This document shows positions 56,008 through 64,000 of a stretch of DNA of 64,000 nt, in pieces. Both the position numbers and the translations under genes were made by a program. The first letter of the stretch is position 1. The number at the start of each line of letters is the position of its first letter. Source of the DNA: Oceanicoccus sagamiensis (lineage in GTDB: Bacteria > Pseudomonadota > Gammaproteobacteria > Pseudomonadales > Dasaniaceae). The stretch spans positions 3,968,001-4,032,000 of the forward strand of contig NZ_CP019343.1 of assembly GCF_002117105.1 (NCBI RefSeq). The letters are read 5' to 3'. The notes under the pieces were generated by a model, which ran no database searches, had not been told where the DNA came from, and saw only the letters and a list, made by a program, of their open reading frames with translations.

Positions 56008-56394
56008 TGTTGTCTCCAGATTGGTTTTTATAATGATTAAAAATCCGCAATCGACAGGCAGATAGGCCGCCGACCGCAAATGGGTCTCACAAAGTTTGTA
56101 GCAAAATAATGGAGTAATAAGGAAAGAGTGTGCTGCTGTGAACGAGGACGGAGCATCGTCAGGGTTATAAACCCTGATAGGCAATAATTATAAAACGCCG
56201 CAATGACCATAATATGTCTTAACAGCATGTTTCCCCCGAAACATTATTATATAAATTGTTATTGTGTTCTTTGGGCTGAACTAAACATCGAATGCTGATA
56301 ACTAAACGCATCCTACATCCCTTCAATATATATAGTAAACAACTATTTATAAATATTATTAATAATGCTAAGCACCTAACCAAAAGAGCTAAGG
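56008..56394 (-). promoter_or_regulatory. 387-base intergenic region upstream of the TonB receptor
   Basis: The AT-rich gap contains one perfect inverted repeat, ATGTTTC-CCCC-GAAACAT (56227-56244), about 220 bases before the receptor start, a candidate operator. I found no convincing promoter hexamers. A 63-codon open frame (56037-56228, minus) is probably chance. The length suggests the receptor has its own regulation. Confidence 0.45.
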
Positions 56395-56904
56395 CTATGC
56401 ATTCATCATCGCTATAGCGCGCTCAGCCGCTTCAGGAAATAAGGCAATATTACCTGAAGACCAATGCACATCTAACTGCGATTTACAAATCTTCCACTGG
56501 CCATCAACCTGACGATAATGATTGGTATATTCACCCACAACGGTTGCGATATCATCCGGCCCAATCACAGGGAACGACGGGTCTTTTAGTACGATATGGT
56601 CAGCGGTTAAATACGCTGAGCAACTAACAGAATCACCATCCACCTTAACCCGGTGGTTAGTAATAGCATGCTTGGTGCAATTAAAACCATTAATTGCTGT
56701 TTGCAAAATCACTAACCAATCATCGCCTTTGCGAGGAATTTCTGGCGCTCCGGTAGGTGCACTGATATCACCGTAATCAATATAAACCTCATCACAAAAA
56801 CAACTGCGAACCAATGCCCAGTTTTTTGAATCCAGCCCTTCTGCATAGGCGTTATAATTTGCGATCAACTCGCTTTGTAATTGCAGGTCAGTTGTAGATG
56901 ACAT
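56395..56904 (-). CDS. SnoaL/NTF2-like protein
   Basis: This 169-residue alpha+beta cone-fold protein has ELIANYNAYAEGLDSKNWALVRSCFCDEVYIDYG at the start and VVGEYTNHYRQVDGQWKICKSQLDVHW near the end, typical of SnoaL-like enzymes and dehydratases. TKHAITNHRVKVDGDSVSCSAYL is the central strand pair. Members include steroid delta-isomerases and BaiE-type dehydratases, but catalytic residues cannot be assigned from sequence alone. AAGGG precedes the ATG. It follows the SDR gene by 70 bases. Confidence 0.82.
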   Translation of the reverse strand: MSSTTDLQLQSELIANYNAYAEGLDSKNWALVRSCFCDEVYIDYGDISAPTGAPEIPRKGDDWLVILQTAINGFNCTKHAITNHRVKVDGDSVSCSAYLTADHIVLKDPSFPVIGPDDIATVVGEYTNHYRQVDGQWKICKSQLDVHWSSGNIALFPEAAERAIAMMNA

Positions 56905-56974
56905 GATTTACCCTTTATAAAGTAGTTTTGTAATTATTCTTATACGTATTAGTACGTAACTGCTAAATCATTGA

Positions 56975-57745
56975 TTAATGCTTTGGCACGACGCCTTCTG
57001 TAATAGTGGTAGTGTTATCGACAACCATCTCTGCACCATTAACAGACTTCGATTCATCGGAGGCTAAAAATAAGGCCATATTGCCAATATCTTCTGGCTC
57101 TCCCACCCAAATATTGCTCATAGCTTCTGCCACTGCCGGATCATTCGCCCGCACAATATCAACCATACCGCTAAGCATAGGGGTTGCCATATTGCCCGGG
57201 TGAACAGAATTACAACGGATACCATAACCTTCCTGAGCACTTAAACAGGCAATGGATTTGGTCATGCCACGAATAGCACTTTTGGAAGCAGCATAGGCAA
57301 AAATCATCGGCCCGCCCTGAATACTGGCGGTAGAACACATATTAATAATAGAGCCACCGCCATTGTCTTTCATAACACGCACGGCATGTTTGCAACCAAA
57401 GAAAGTACCATCGGTACCTACGGCATTTATTTTTCGCCACATATCTTCGGTGGTTTGTTCAATGCTGGCCAACTCCACAATACCCGCAGAATTTAGCAGC
57501 ACATCCAAACGGCCATGTCTGGCAACAACATCATCAATCAGATCGATCCAGGCTTGCTCACTGGTAACGTTTAAAGTGGCAAACTCAGCACGGGGGATTT
57601 TGGCCGCTTCCGCTTCACCCAGCTCACTGTTGATATCCGCCATAATCACCGTAGCGCCCTCTTCTGCCAAACGCTTGGCCGAGGCCAAACCTAAACCTGA
57701 AGCACCACCGGTAATGATTGCGATTTTATTCTCTACTCTACCCAT
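56975..57745 (-). CDS. Short-chain dehydrogenase/reductase
   Basis: This 256-residue classical SDR has TGGASGLGLASAKRL (nucleotide-binding TGxxxGxG), MADIN (Asp after strand 2 favours NAD), NSAGIVE, and the catalytic Ser in MCSTASIQ with YAASKSAIRG. Its position between an enoyl-CoA hydratase and a SnoaL-like gene suggests oxidation of a hydroxyl on a degradation intermediate (inference). AAGAGA is present before the ATG. Confidence 0.93.
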   Translation of the reverse strand: MGRVENKIAIITGGASGLGLASAKRLAEEGATVIMADINSELGEAEAAKIPRAEFATLNVTSEQAWIDLIDDVVARHGRLDVLLNSAGIVELASIEQTTEDMWRKINAVGTDGTFFGCKHAVRVMKDNGGGSIINMCSTASIQGGPMIFAYAASKSAIRGMTKSIACLSAQEGYGIRCNSVHPGNMATPMLSGMVDIVRANDPAVAEAMSNIWVGEPEDIGNMALFLASDESKSVNGAEMVVDNTTTITEGVVPKH

Positions 57746-57768
57746 AGCTTTATCTCTTACTTATTATT

Positions 57769-58572
57769 CTACTGATCGTACTGGTTAAGTTCTGCAATGC
57801 TGACGCCCTGATCATAGTTAGATTGGGCCTCCTGCATACCCTGTCTTGCCTCATCACTGACAACCAGACTAACGAAGGTTTCCTGTTCAAAAGCCATGGC
57901 TTTATCTAACGGTAATACTTCGCTGGCATTTAATATGGTTTTCAGCCCCGTTGTCGCGGCATTGGATTTGCTAGTAATTTGCCGCGCCCAGTCCAAAGCC
58001 GTTGCCAGTGCAGCGCCCTTGGGCACAACACGGTTAATGGCCCCTAAATCAAATAGTCGCTGAGCCGAAGCCGCTTTACCTAAAAGCACCATTTCATTGG
58101 TTAAGGTACGGCCTGCCAAACGGGATAAACGGCTACAGCCTCCTATCCCGGTAGTTAAATGAATATTGATCTCGGGCTGGGCAAAGCGAGCCTGCTGCTC
58201 TGCGATTCTGAAATCACAGGCCCAACCCAATTCAGCACCACCGCCCGAGCAATCACCGCTAATGGCGGCAATCGTGATGACTTCCGGCCGGGCCAGTTCA
58301 TCCAAAGCGGGGAACCAACCTCCCGCGACTGCCGTGGTATCTTTACCAGCGACGGTATTATCAAGATCCCGAAGCCAGGCATGCTCCAGCCAGTGCCCCT
58401 CCAGGCTTGAGGCTAATATAATCACCCTGGCACCCTGCTCCCGGCAGGCTTTTAAGGCTTCAGCTATTTCCGCAATGGCTGCCCAGCAGAGCTGGTTTTG
58501 GCGCTCGGCATCGGCAAAGCCAAGCACCGCTATCTGCGGCTCTGTCCATTCAATGGTTAGCTGGTGGCTCAA
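57769..58572 (-). CDS. Enoyl-CoA hydratase/isomerase family protein
   Basis: This 267-residue crotonase-fold protein has an oxyanion-hole region AAISGDCSGGGAELGWACDFRIA about 103-125, then AEQQARFAQPEINIHLTTGIGGCSRLSRLAGR. The start is TTG at 58572 with GAGGTATC upstream, and no better start is visible. The usual hydratase Glu pair is only partly evident, so it may be a hydratase, isomerase or hydrolase. It heads the minus-strand run with SDR and SnoaL and is divergent from the PNPOx gene. Confidence 0.87.
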   Translation of the reverse strand: MSHQLTIEWTEPQIAVLGFADAERQNQLCWAAIAEIAEALKACREQGARVIILASSLEGHWLEHAWLRDLDNTVAGKDTTAVAGGWFPALDELARPEVITIAAISGDCSGGGAELGWACDFRIAEQQARFAQPEINIHLTTGIGGCSRLSRLAGRTLTNEMVLLGKAASAQRLFDLGAINRVVPKGAALATALDWARQITSKSNAATTGLKTILNASEVLPLDKAMAFEQETFVSLVVSDEARQGMQEAQSNYDQGVSIAELNQYDQ

Positions 58573-58749
58573 GGCGAGCGATACCTCTTATTTCATGGGC
58601 TTTATTGCTACTAATCCCACTTGCATTAATCTCTTGGCATGATACCTTAGCAGAAAAACAGTCAGGACGTACTGTTTATAATAAAAAGTTTAGGCACAGA
58701 TAGCAATACACGAATGATAGTAAAAAGCATTAATTGAGGTTAAGTAGCA

Positions 58750-59256
58750 ATGAGCGATAAAGATGTAGAAAATTATGATGATGTCACCATGTATGGCCTG
58801 ACGGCCCAGAAGGAAGAGGAGCTGCTGCTTAAGCAGAATGAGCTCACCTTTATCTGGACCAATAAAGCCGGCCACGGCATGGGCGTGACCATGAGCTATA
58901 TATGGCGCAAGGGCAGTATCTGGGTAACGGCCACGGAACAGCGTGCCCGCATGAAAGCCCTGGCTCGCGACCCCCGTTGCAGCGTGGTTATCTCCAGTGC
59001 CGGTACCGATATCGATGTCAGCCAGTCAATTACCTTTAAAGGCAGTGCTATTTTGCACCGCGACCAAGCCACCAAAGATTGGTTCTACCCTGACTTTGCC
59101 CGCCATGCCAATAGCCCGGCCCCCACCCCGGAAGCCTTTGTAGAGTTTCTGGATACCGAAGGCCGAATTATTATTGAAGTGATACCGGAGAAGTCGATTA
59201 AATTTGATGGTGGTATGATGCGGGATAAAACCTCTGAAGCGATTAATAACCGCTAG
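58750..59256 (+). CDS. Pyridoxamine 5'-phosphate oxidase-like flavin protein
   Basis: This 168-residue split-barrel flavin-binding protein has LTFIWTNKAGHGMGVTMSYIWRKGSIWVTATEQRARMKALARDPRCSVVIS, read in two pieces, which is typical of the PNPOx-like superfamily of FMN or F420 reductases. The classical PNPOx phosphate-binding motif is absent, so it is probably not a vitamin B6 enzyme. TGAGGT precedes the ATG. A dispersed repeat and then the molybdopterin oxidoreductase gene follow in the same direction. Confidence 0.84.
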   Translation: MSDKDVENYDDVTMYGLTAQKEEELLLKQNELTFIWTNKAGHGMGVTMSYIWRKGSIWVTATEQRARMKALARDPRCSVVISSAGTDIDVSQSITFKGSAILHRDQATKDWFYPDFARHANSPAPTPEAFVEFLDTEGRIIIEVIPEKSIKFDGGMMRDKTSEAINNR

Positions 59257-59260
59257 ATGG

Positions 59261-59284
59261 TCATTCCCGCGCAGGCGGGAATGA
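59261..59284. repeat. Short dispersed palindromic repeat (TCATTCCCGC type)
   Basis: TCATTCCCGC-GCAG-GCGGGAATGA is a perfect 10-base inverted repeat right after the PNPOx stop. The same core is widely dispersed in proteobacterial genomes between genes. It lacks a T-run, so terminator action is unlikely to be strong. Confidence 0.75.
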
Positions 59285-59320
59285 CAGCAATACCGACATA
59301 ATTTTAATAAGGTAGCAGCC

Positions 59321-61468
59321 ATGGTCGAAACCAAGAAAACCTTTTGCCGATTTTGTCATGTCTTCTGCGGCTTGGAAGTCGATATTGAAGATAATACAAT
59401 TATTGCTGTACGCGGTGACCACGACAACCCTGTCTCCGAAGGCTATACCTGCCCTAAAGGGCGCGCGGAGGTTGAGCGTATTAACCACCCGGAACGGGTC
59501 AGACAATCACAGAAGAATGTCGATGGGCAGTTTCAGCCGATTGATACCAGCACGGCGATCGATGAAATAGGCGATAAGCTACGCCAGATTATCGACGAGC
59601 ACGGCCCGGAGTCTGTGGCTGTTTATGTCGGCTGTGGTGGCCATCGCACGGCATCGGGCGGCCCCTGGTATATCGATAAGTGGTTGCGCTCGTTTAATTC
59701 ACACCGCCTCTACACTTCAATGACCATTGACTCACCCTCTTTGATTATTGCCTATGATCGTCTTTATGGTGGCCCCCTACCACTGACCGTTTTTGATATC
59801 GACCATGCTGACAGTGCGATGTTTGTGGCAACCAACCCTATTGTGTCGCACCAGTGGTCAATGCCTCAATCCAACCCGGCTACCCGGCTGAAGAAAGCGT
59901 TAAAGCGGGGTATGAAAATGGTGGTGATTGATCCACGGCGATCGGATATTGCCGATAAGGCCCATATCCATTTACAGGTTAAACCCGGCGAAGATGCCAC
60001 CTTGTTGGCCTGCCTGCTGCGGGAAATTATTGATAACGACTGGTATGACAAAGACTATGTCGCCAACTATGTCAGTGGCTTTGATGAGCTTTGCACTGCC
60101 CTTAAACCCTTTGACCTAAGCTATACCGAACAACGTACCGGCTGCGCCGCCGCCGATATTACTGAGGCCGCCAGAATTTTCGCCACCGCTAAAAGTGGTG
60201 CTGCGGTTTCCGGCACCGGTTTGCATATGGCGCGCCATCAGAATCTGGCCACTCAGTTAGTTATGACCTTTAATGCACTCTGCGGCCGCCTGGACCGCCG
60301 TGGTGGCATGACCCATATTCCCGGCACTCTGGCTCCAAGGTTGGCTCCCGCCGGTGAAAGGCAGCCGTTTCCGATTTCGCTGCGCACCGAGCACCGCTCA
60401 CGGGTACGGGATATTCAAGGGATTGTTGGTTTATTTGGTTATCAGGAAATGCCCACCAATACCCTCACCGATGAAATTCTTACTGCGGGCAAAGGCCAGA
60501 TCAAAGCGCTGATTGTTAATGGCGGTAACCCGGCATTGGTCTTTAGTGATACTAACACTACGATTAAGGCGCTTAACAAGCTCGACCTTCTTGTGGTCAA
60601 TGATTTATTTATGTCTGCCACCGCCAAACATGCCGACTATGTTATGGCGATCAAACACCCCTTTGAACGGGTTGATATCCCCATGCTGGCAGATACCTTT
60701 ACCCCCTTCTCCTTTCAGCAGTACAGCGAGAAAATGGTTGAGGCGGAAGATGATGTTATTGAAGAGTGGGAATTTTTCTGGCGTGCTGCCCAGCGTATGG
60801 GGGTAGATTTTAGCCTGCCCGGTGTGGCCTCCGATAGCAACCCATCCGCTGACGATATTATTAAGGGGCTAAGCCCCACGGCCCGAATTCCTCTGGATGA
60901 AATAAAAGCGGCCTCTCCCAGCGGCCAGGCCTACGATAATAAAATCACCGAAGTCGGCGGTATTATTCCAGATATGATTTGCCACGATGATCGACGCCTT
61001 GCTGCAGGCCACCCTGAGGTTATTAGCGAACTGGCGGAGGTTTATGCCGAGCAGGTTTTTGACAATGGCAGTTATACCAGCCAGCAGGATTTTGAGTTTC
61101 GTTTAATTACTTACCGCATGCGTGAGGCTTATTGCACCACTGGACAAAACTTACCCAGCCTACAAAAAAAGCGCAGTTATAATCCCGCACTGATTAACCC
61201 TGATGATATGCAGCGTTTGGCTTTAGCGGACGGTGACCTGATTACGATTGAAAGTGGCCACGGTAAGATAGAAGCGATTGCCGAAGCTAATAATACAATG
61301 GGTAAAGGCACTGTCGGTCTTGCCCATGGCTGGGGTGACCCCGCAGATGATAGACCTGTGCGGGAAAAAGGCAGCAATGTGCAATACCTTATTCCACGGG
61401 ATATTGATTATGATAAGTTGACCGGGCTCGCCCAGCAGAGTGCGATAGCGGTGAATATTTCAAAATAA
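59321..61468 (+). CDS. Molybdopterin-dependent oxidoreductase with 4Fe-4S cluster
   Basis: This 715-residue member of the DMSO reductase family has a 4Fe-4S site at Cys9, Cys12, Cys16 and Cys44 (CRFCHVFCG, GYTCPKG). Cofactor-binding segments are ALIVNGGNPALVFSDTN about 390 and FTRXG-like C-terminal MGKGTVGLAHGWGDP about 665. There is no twin-arginine signal, so it is cytoplasmic. The metal-ligand residue (near SMTIDSPS, about 145) cannot be fixed. The lack of partner electron-transfer subunits nearby suggests use of a soluble partner, possibly the flavin protein upstream (inference). Confidence 0.88.
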   Translation: MVETKKTFCRFCHVFCGLEVDIEDNTIIAVRGDHDNPVSEGYTCPKGRAEVERINHPERVRQSQKNVDGQFQPIDTSTAIDEIGDKLRQIIDEHGPESVAVYVGCGGHRTASGGPWYIDKWLRSFNSHRLYTSMTIDSPSLIIAYDRLYGGPLPLTVFDIDHADSAMFVATNPIVSHQWSMPQSNPATRLKKALKRGMKMVVIDPRRSDIADKAHIHLQVKPGEDATLLACLLREIIDNDWYDKDYVANYVSGFDELCTALKPFDLSYTEQRTGCAAADITEAARIFATAKSGAAVSGTGLHMARHQNLATQLVMTFNALCGRLDRRGGMTHIPGTLAPRLAPAGERQPFPISLRTEHRSRVRDIQGIVGLFGYQEMPTNTLTDEILTAGKGQIKALIVNGGNPALVFSDTNTTIKALNKLDLLVVNDLFMSATAKHADYVMAIKHPFERVDIPMLADTFTPFSFQQYSEKMVEAEDDVIEEWEFFWRAAQRMGVDFSLPGVASDSNPSADDIIKGLSPTARIPLDEIKAASPSGQAYDNKITEVGGIIPDMICHDDRRLAAGHPEVISELAEVYAEQVFDNGSYTSQQDFEFRLITYRMREAYCTTGQNLPSLQKKRSYNPALINPDDMQRLALADGDLITIESGHGKIEAIAEANNTMGKGTVGLAHGWGDPADDRPVREKGSNVQYLIPRDIDYDKLTGLAQQSAIAVNISK

Positions 61469-61469
61469 A

Positions 61470-61489
61470 AAAGCTCCATAAGGAGCTTT
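61470..61489. terminator. Rho-independent terminator between convergent genes
   Basis: The stem AAAGCTCC / GGAGCTTT with loop ATAA is followed on the minus strand by a T-rich run, a good terminator for the sorting-tail protein gene. On plus it is weaker. Confidence 0.85.
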
Positions 61490-61505
61490 GTCTTGAGCGT
61501 TAGGC

Positions 61506-62144
61506 TTATTGTCTGCGCTTGATAGCTGCCAGCCCCAGCAAGCCCGAGCCAAACAGCCATAAAGCTGCGGGGACCGGCACTACCGCTATCGAAGGTAAAG
61601 CGGGCAATGCTTCTTGCGGTAAACTAGCCAATGTAGCCGACATCACCAGATCCGCATCTGCAAAACCCAAACCGTCGCCCAGATCGAATAGGTCGTAGTC
61701 TCTAAGTACAAAGGTTCCCGGCACAGTATCAACGATACTGTCAAACGCCAGGGCAGAAGGTATATTTAAACTGACGGAGGAACAAATAAGCGTCTCCCCT
61801 TCGCAGGCAGTCACCACTTCTAAACCCGCACCACTGCTAAGACTGATATCACCATCAACAAAAATATCCGCTGTACCAACAAGACTATTAACCGTATTAA
61901 CAACAGTGTAAGTAAATGAGTCACCAATTACCTGACCTTCACCAACAATTGTTGTAGTATCGTTAACAAAAGTCGCTGTCCGTCCTACGACTCTGGACTC
62001 ACCAATAATATTATAGACAGTACCTAAGTCACCTCCACCTTCAGAACCATCACCGCCACCAGATTCATCGTGACCACCAGCACTCGCTATTAAAGGGGAA
62101 ATTAGAAGAGCAGAAAAAACACTAACAAAAAGAAAGTTTTTCAT
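61506..62144 (-). CDS. Exported protein with PEP-CTERM-like sorting tail
   Basis: This 212-residue protein has a signal peptide (MKNFLFVSVFSALLISPLIASA), a glycine-rich stretch (GGHDESGGGDGSEGGG) and a beta-rich middle. Its C-terminus has a VPVP motif, a hydrophobic helix ALWLFGSGLLGLAAI and basic KRRQ. This tripartite tail is the PEP-CTERM/exosortase signal, as in VPLPAALWLFGSG proteins. Exosortase genes are not in the window. It may be an extracellular matrix or biofilm protein. AAGGA precedes the ATG. The relation to the catabolic genes is unclear. Confidence 0.85.
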   Translation of the reverse strand: MKNFLFVSVFSALLISPLIASAGGHDESGGGDGSEGGGDLGTVYNIIGESRVVGRTATFVNDTTTIVGEGQVIGDSFTYTVVNTVNSLVGTADIFVDGDISLSSGAGLEVVTACEGETLICSSVSLNIPSALAFDSIVDTVPGTFVLRDYDLFDLGDGLGFADADLVMSATLASLPQEALPALPSIAVVPVPAALWLFGSGLLGLAAIKRRQ

Positions 62145-62312
62145 TGGGAATCAATCCTTTTTTATAATTATTAATAAGCACACCAAGGGTATACTTGACG
62201 CCAAACAACCTAGAGCCATCTAAGTTGTCGTGACCGAAAATCACTTTGCAATAAAACGGGGAGCTTGTCCAGCCAAGCACAAGCAAAGCCAAACTTATAC
62301 ATCCAGAGAAAA

Positions 62313-63488
62313 TTACTTAGACAAGTAACTCATACCCTCTTCCAGACCTCTAACGGTAAGTGGGTACATATGCCCCTCCAACAACTGGCTGGTTAGATCA
62401 ATAGAATGGGTATAATTCCACTGCTCAGGTGGCACCGGATTTATCCAAATCACTCTTTCATAGGTTTCTTTTAAGCGCCTCATCCAGACCTCACCGGACT
62501 CTTCATTCCAGTGCTCAACACTGCCACCGGGCTGTAGAATTTCATAGGGAGACATAGAGGCATCGCCAATAAAGACGACTTTATAATCCGAGCTGTATTT
62601 GTGCAGGATATCCAACATATTTAAACGCTCAGTATGGCGGCGAATATTATTATCCCAGACCGATTCATAAATAAAATTATGGAAATAGAAATATTCCATA
62701 TGTTTAAATTCAGAACGGGCGGCAGAGAACATTTCTTCGCAAACTTTGATATGCGGATCCATGGAACCACCGACATCAAAGAAAAGCAGTACCTTTACCG
62801 CATTGTGCCGCTCCGGCACCATTTTAATATCCAGTAAACCGGCATTGCTGGCGGTAGAGCGAATAGTGTCATCCATATCCAATTCGTCTTCTGCACCGGT
62901 ACGGGCAAACTTTCTTAAGCGACGCAGTGCGACTTTGATATTGCGGGTGCCCAACTCAACATTGTCATCGAGATTTTTAAATTCGCGTTTTTCCCAGACC
63001 TTGACGGCTTGCTTATTACGGCTCTCACCACCAATACGCATGCCCTCTGGATTGTAGCCACCATGCCCAAAGGGGCTGGTGCCGCCGGTGCCAATCCACT
63101 TGTTACCGCCCTGATGTTTTTTCTTTTGTTCTTCGAGGCGCTTTTTAAATTCTTCAATCAGCTTATCTAAACCACCCAGCGTTTCGATTTTATCTTTTTC
63201 TTCCTGAGTTAACTGCTTGGTAAATTCCTGACGTAGCCAGTCTTCAGGAATCATTGCCTCGATCACATCTTCAAGGGTTTCCAAATCACGGAAGTAAACC
63301 CCAAAGGCACGGTCAAAACGATCAAAGTATTTTTCATCTTTAACCAGAATAGTTCGGCTCAGATAATAGAACTCATCAATATCGGCAAAGGCAAGATGGT
63401 TTTTCAGCGCCAGAATTAAATCCAGCAGCTCTTTAATAGAGACTGGTACACCGGCTCTTTTTAGTACCTGAAAGAAACTGACCAACAT
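62313..63488 (-). CDS. CoxE-like VWA-domain protein
   Basis: This 391-residue protein has an N-terminal helical region with a lysine/glutamate-rich stretch (about 100-150). A VWA domain from about 225 has metal motif VLLFFDVGGSMDPH, where the usual DxSxS reads DVGGS, a variant typical of this family. FYFHNFIYESVWDN and VVFIGDASMSPYEI are later VWA strands. It follows a MoxR-type ATPase gene by 19 bases. Such MoxR-VWA pairs act as chaperones that insert metals or remodel enzymes. The partner enzyme is unknown. Confidence 0.9.
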   Translation of the reverse strand: MLVSFFQVLKRAGVPVSIKELLDLILALKNHLAFADIDEFYYLSRTILVKDEKYFDRFDRAFGVYFRDLETLEDVIEAMIPEDWLRQEFTKQLTQEEKDKIETLGGLDKLIEEFKKRLEEQKKKHQGGNKWIGTGGTSPFGHGGYNPEGMRIGGESRNKQAVKVWEKREFKNLDDNVELGTRNIKVALRRLRKFARTGAEDELDMDDTIRSTASNAGLLDIKMVPERHNAVKVLLFFDVGGSMDPHIKVCEEMFSAARSEFKHMEYFYFHNFIYESVWDNNIRRHTERLNMLDILHKYSSDYKVVFIGDASMSPYEILQPGGSVEHWNEESGEVWMRRLKETYERVIWINPVPPEQWNYTHSIDLTSQLLEGHMYPLTVRGLEEGMSYLSK

Positions 63489-63507
63489 AGCTGATAACTC
63501 GATCTAT

Positions 63508-64000
63508 TTAGTTGCGCTGTTCACGACGATGCATAAAGGCCAGACGCTCCAGCATATGCACATCCTGCTCATTTTTCAGCAGTGCGCCATAAAGCGGTGG
63601 AATCGCTTTGCTATTGTCATGATTTTTCAGGATTTCATTAGGAATATCGTCGGCCATTAATAATTTAAGCCAATCAATTAATTCTGAGGTTGAGGGCTTT
63701 TTCTTCAGGCCTGGAATAGAGCGAACATCGAAAAATAGCTCCAGCGCTTCGTTAACCAGATCCTGCTGAATATTCGGGTAGTGCACATCAACAATACGAC
63801 GCATGGTGTCGTGGTCAGGGAAGTTAATAAAATGGAAGAAGCAGCGACGCAAAAAGGCATCGGGGAGCTCTTTTTCATTGTTACTGGTAATAATAATAAT
63901 CGGGCGGTGTTTGGCCTTGATGGTCTCACCGGTCTCGTAAACAAAAAACTCCATTTTATCGAGCTCGACTAACAGGTCGTTAGGGAATTCAATATCGGCC
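63508..64000 (-). CDS. MoxR-type AAA ATPase, C-terminal part (cut by window edge)
   Basis: The frame is open to the end of the window. The visible 163 residues begin ADIEFPNDLLVELDKMEFFVYETGE (read in two parts), just after the Walker B acid. The sensor 1 segment IIITSNNEKELPDAFLRRC carries the arginine-finger LRR. The winged or lid domain follows (SELIDWLKLL, NEQDVHMLERLAFMHRREQRN). The N-terminus with Walker A is outside. It is the partner of the VWA protein and the upstream gene of that pair. Confidence 0.9.
   Translation of the reverse strand, partial: ADIEFPNDLLVELDKMEFFVYETGETIKAKHRPIIIITSNNEKELPDAFLRRCFFHFINFPDHDTMRRIVDVHYPNIQQDLVNEALELFFDVRSIPGLKKKPSTSELIDWLKLLMADDIPNEILKNHDNSKAIPPLYGALLKNEQDVHMLERLAFMHRREQRN

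Noticed and set aside
56037-56228. 63-codon frame in the TonB receptor leader
   Set aside because: No ribosome site and no conserved feature; could be a leader peptide but nothing supports it.
1-64000. tRNA, rRNA, CRISPR, insertion sequence, prophage
   Set aside because: Intergenic regions were read on both strands. None holds a cloverleaf with TTCGA-type arm, regularly spaced repeats or transposase or phage genes that I could recognise.

Overview
The window is chromosomal DNA of a Gram-negative, almost certainly gammaproteobacterial, organism. The evidence is the Lol lipoprotein-sorting genes, lipid A and KDO genes, a TonB-dependent receptor, YejABEF, and gene orders familiar from Pseudomonas and related marine groups (DUF2062/comEC/exbB/exbD/lpxK/kdsB/phosphatase/murB; lolC-lolD-lolE beside a PilZ gene; gloB/methyltransferase/rnhA/dnaQ). 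A marine Cellvibrionales/Spongiibacteraceae-type genome would fit, but that is inference. I see no rRNA, tRNA, CRISPR array, insertion sequence or prophage.

Layout. 1-0.7 kb: umuDC, with a LexA operator sitting inside its promoter, then an inverted repeat pair that reaches into the next gene. 0.7-6.8 kb: a Rossmann-fold protein with a degenerate nucleotide-binding motif, a TrmH-type RNA methylase, and a tightly overlapped operon of a heterodimeric ABC exporter plus a spermidine-synthase-like protein. 6.8-20.6 kb: a long minus-strand housekeeping block for phospholipid synthesis, DNA repair (uvrC, alkB), cell wall and lipid A (murB, kdsB, lpxK), exbBD, comEC and lolCDE. lolC carries an apparent one-base deletion. 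20.8-29.1 kb: PilZ protein, an AroG-like DAHP synthase, a periplasmic binding protein, sohB, a FimL-like protein and nhaB, which also carries an apparent one-base deletion. 29.2-33.8 kb: dnaQ, rnhA, methyltransferase, gloB, mltD. 33.8-42.3 kb: an HDOD-GAF protein, the yejABEF peptide importer and rlmG. 42.3-52 kb: two coupled unknown membrane proteins, a DsbA-like lipoprotein, rlmD, and a helicase/nuclease pair of AddAB type. 52.2-53.3 kb: a second, AroF-like DAHP synthase.

53.3-62.1 kb is the most accessory-looking stretch: NIPSNAP protein, TonB-dependent receptor, SnoaL/NTF2-like protein, short-chain dehydrogenase, enoyl-CoA hydratase, flavin-type PNPOx protein, molybdopterin oxidoreductase and a protein with a PEP-CTERM-like sorting tail. 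The mix suggests uptake and oxidation of a hydrophobic substrate; the substrate cannot be read from sequence. The window closes with a CoxE-like VWA protein and the 3' part of a MoxR-type AAA ATPase.

The two frameshifts (lolC, nhaB) both look like loss of one C from a C-run in otherwise intact conserved genes. This points first to a consensus-sequence error, with -1 ribosomal frameshifting as the less likely alternative. I did not find a clearly new multi-gene system. The best candidates for new biology are the degenerate Rossmann protein next to the repeat doublet, the ABC exporter/spermidine-synthase-like operon, the coupled membrane-protein pair at 42.3-43.4 kb, and the 53-62 kb catabolic cluster.
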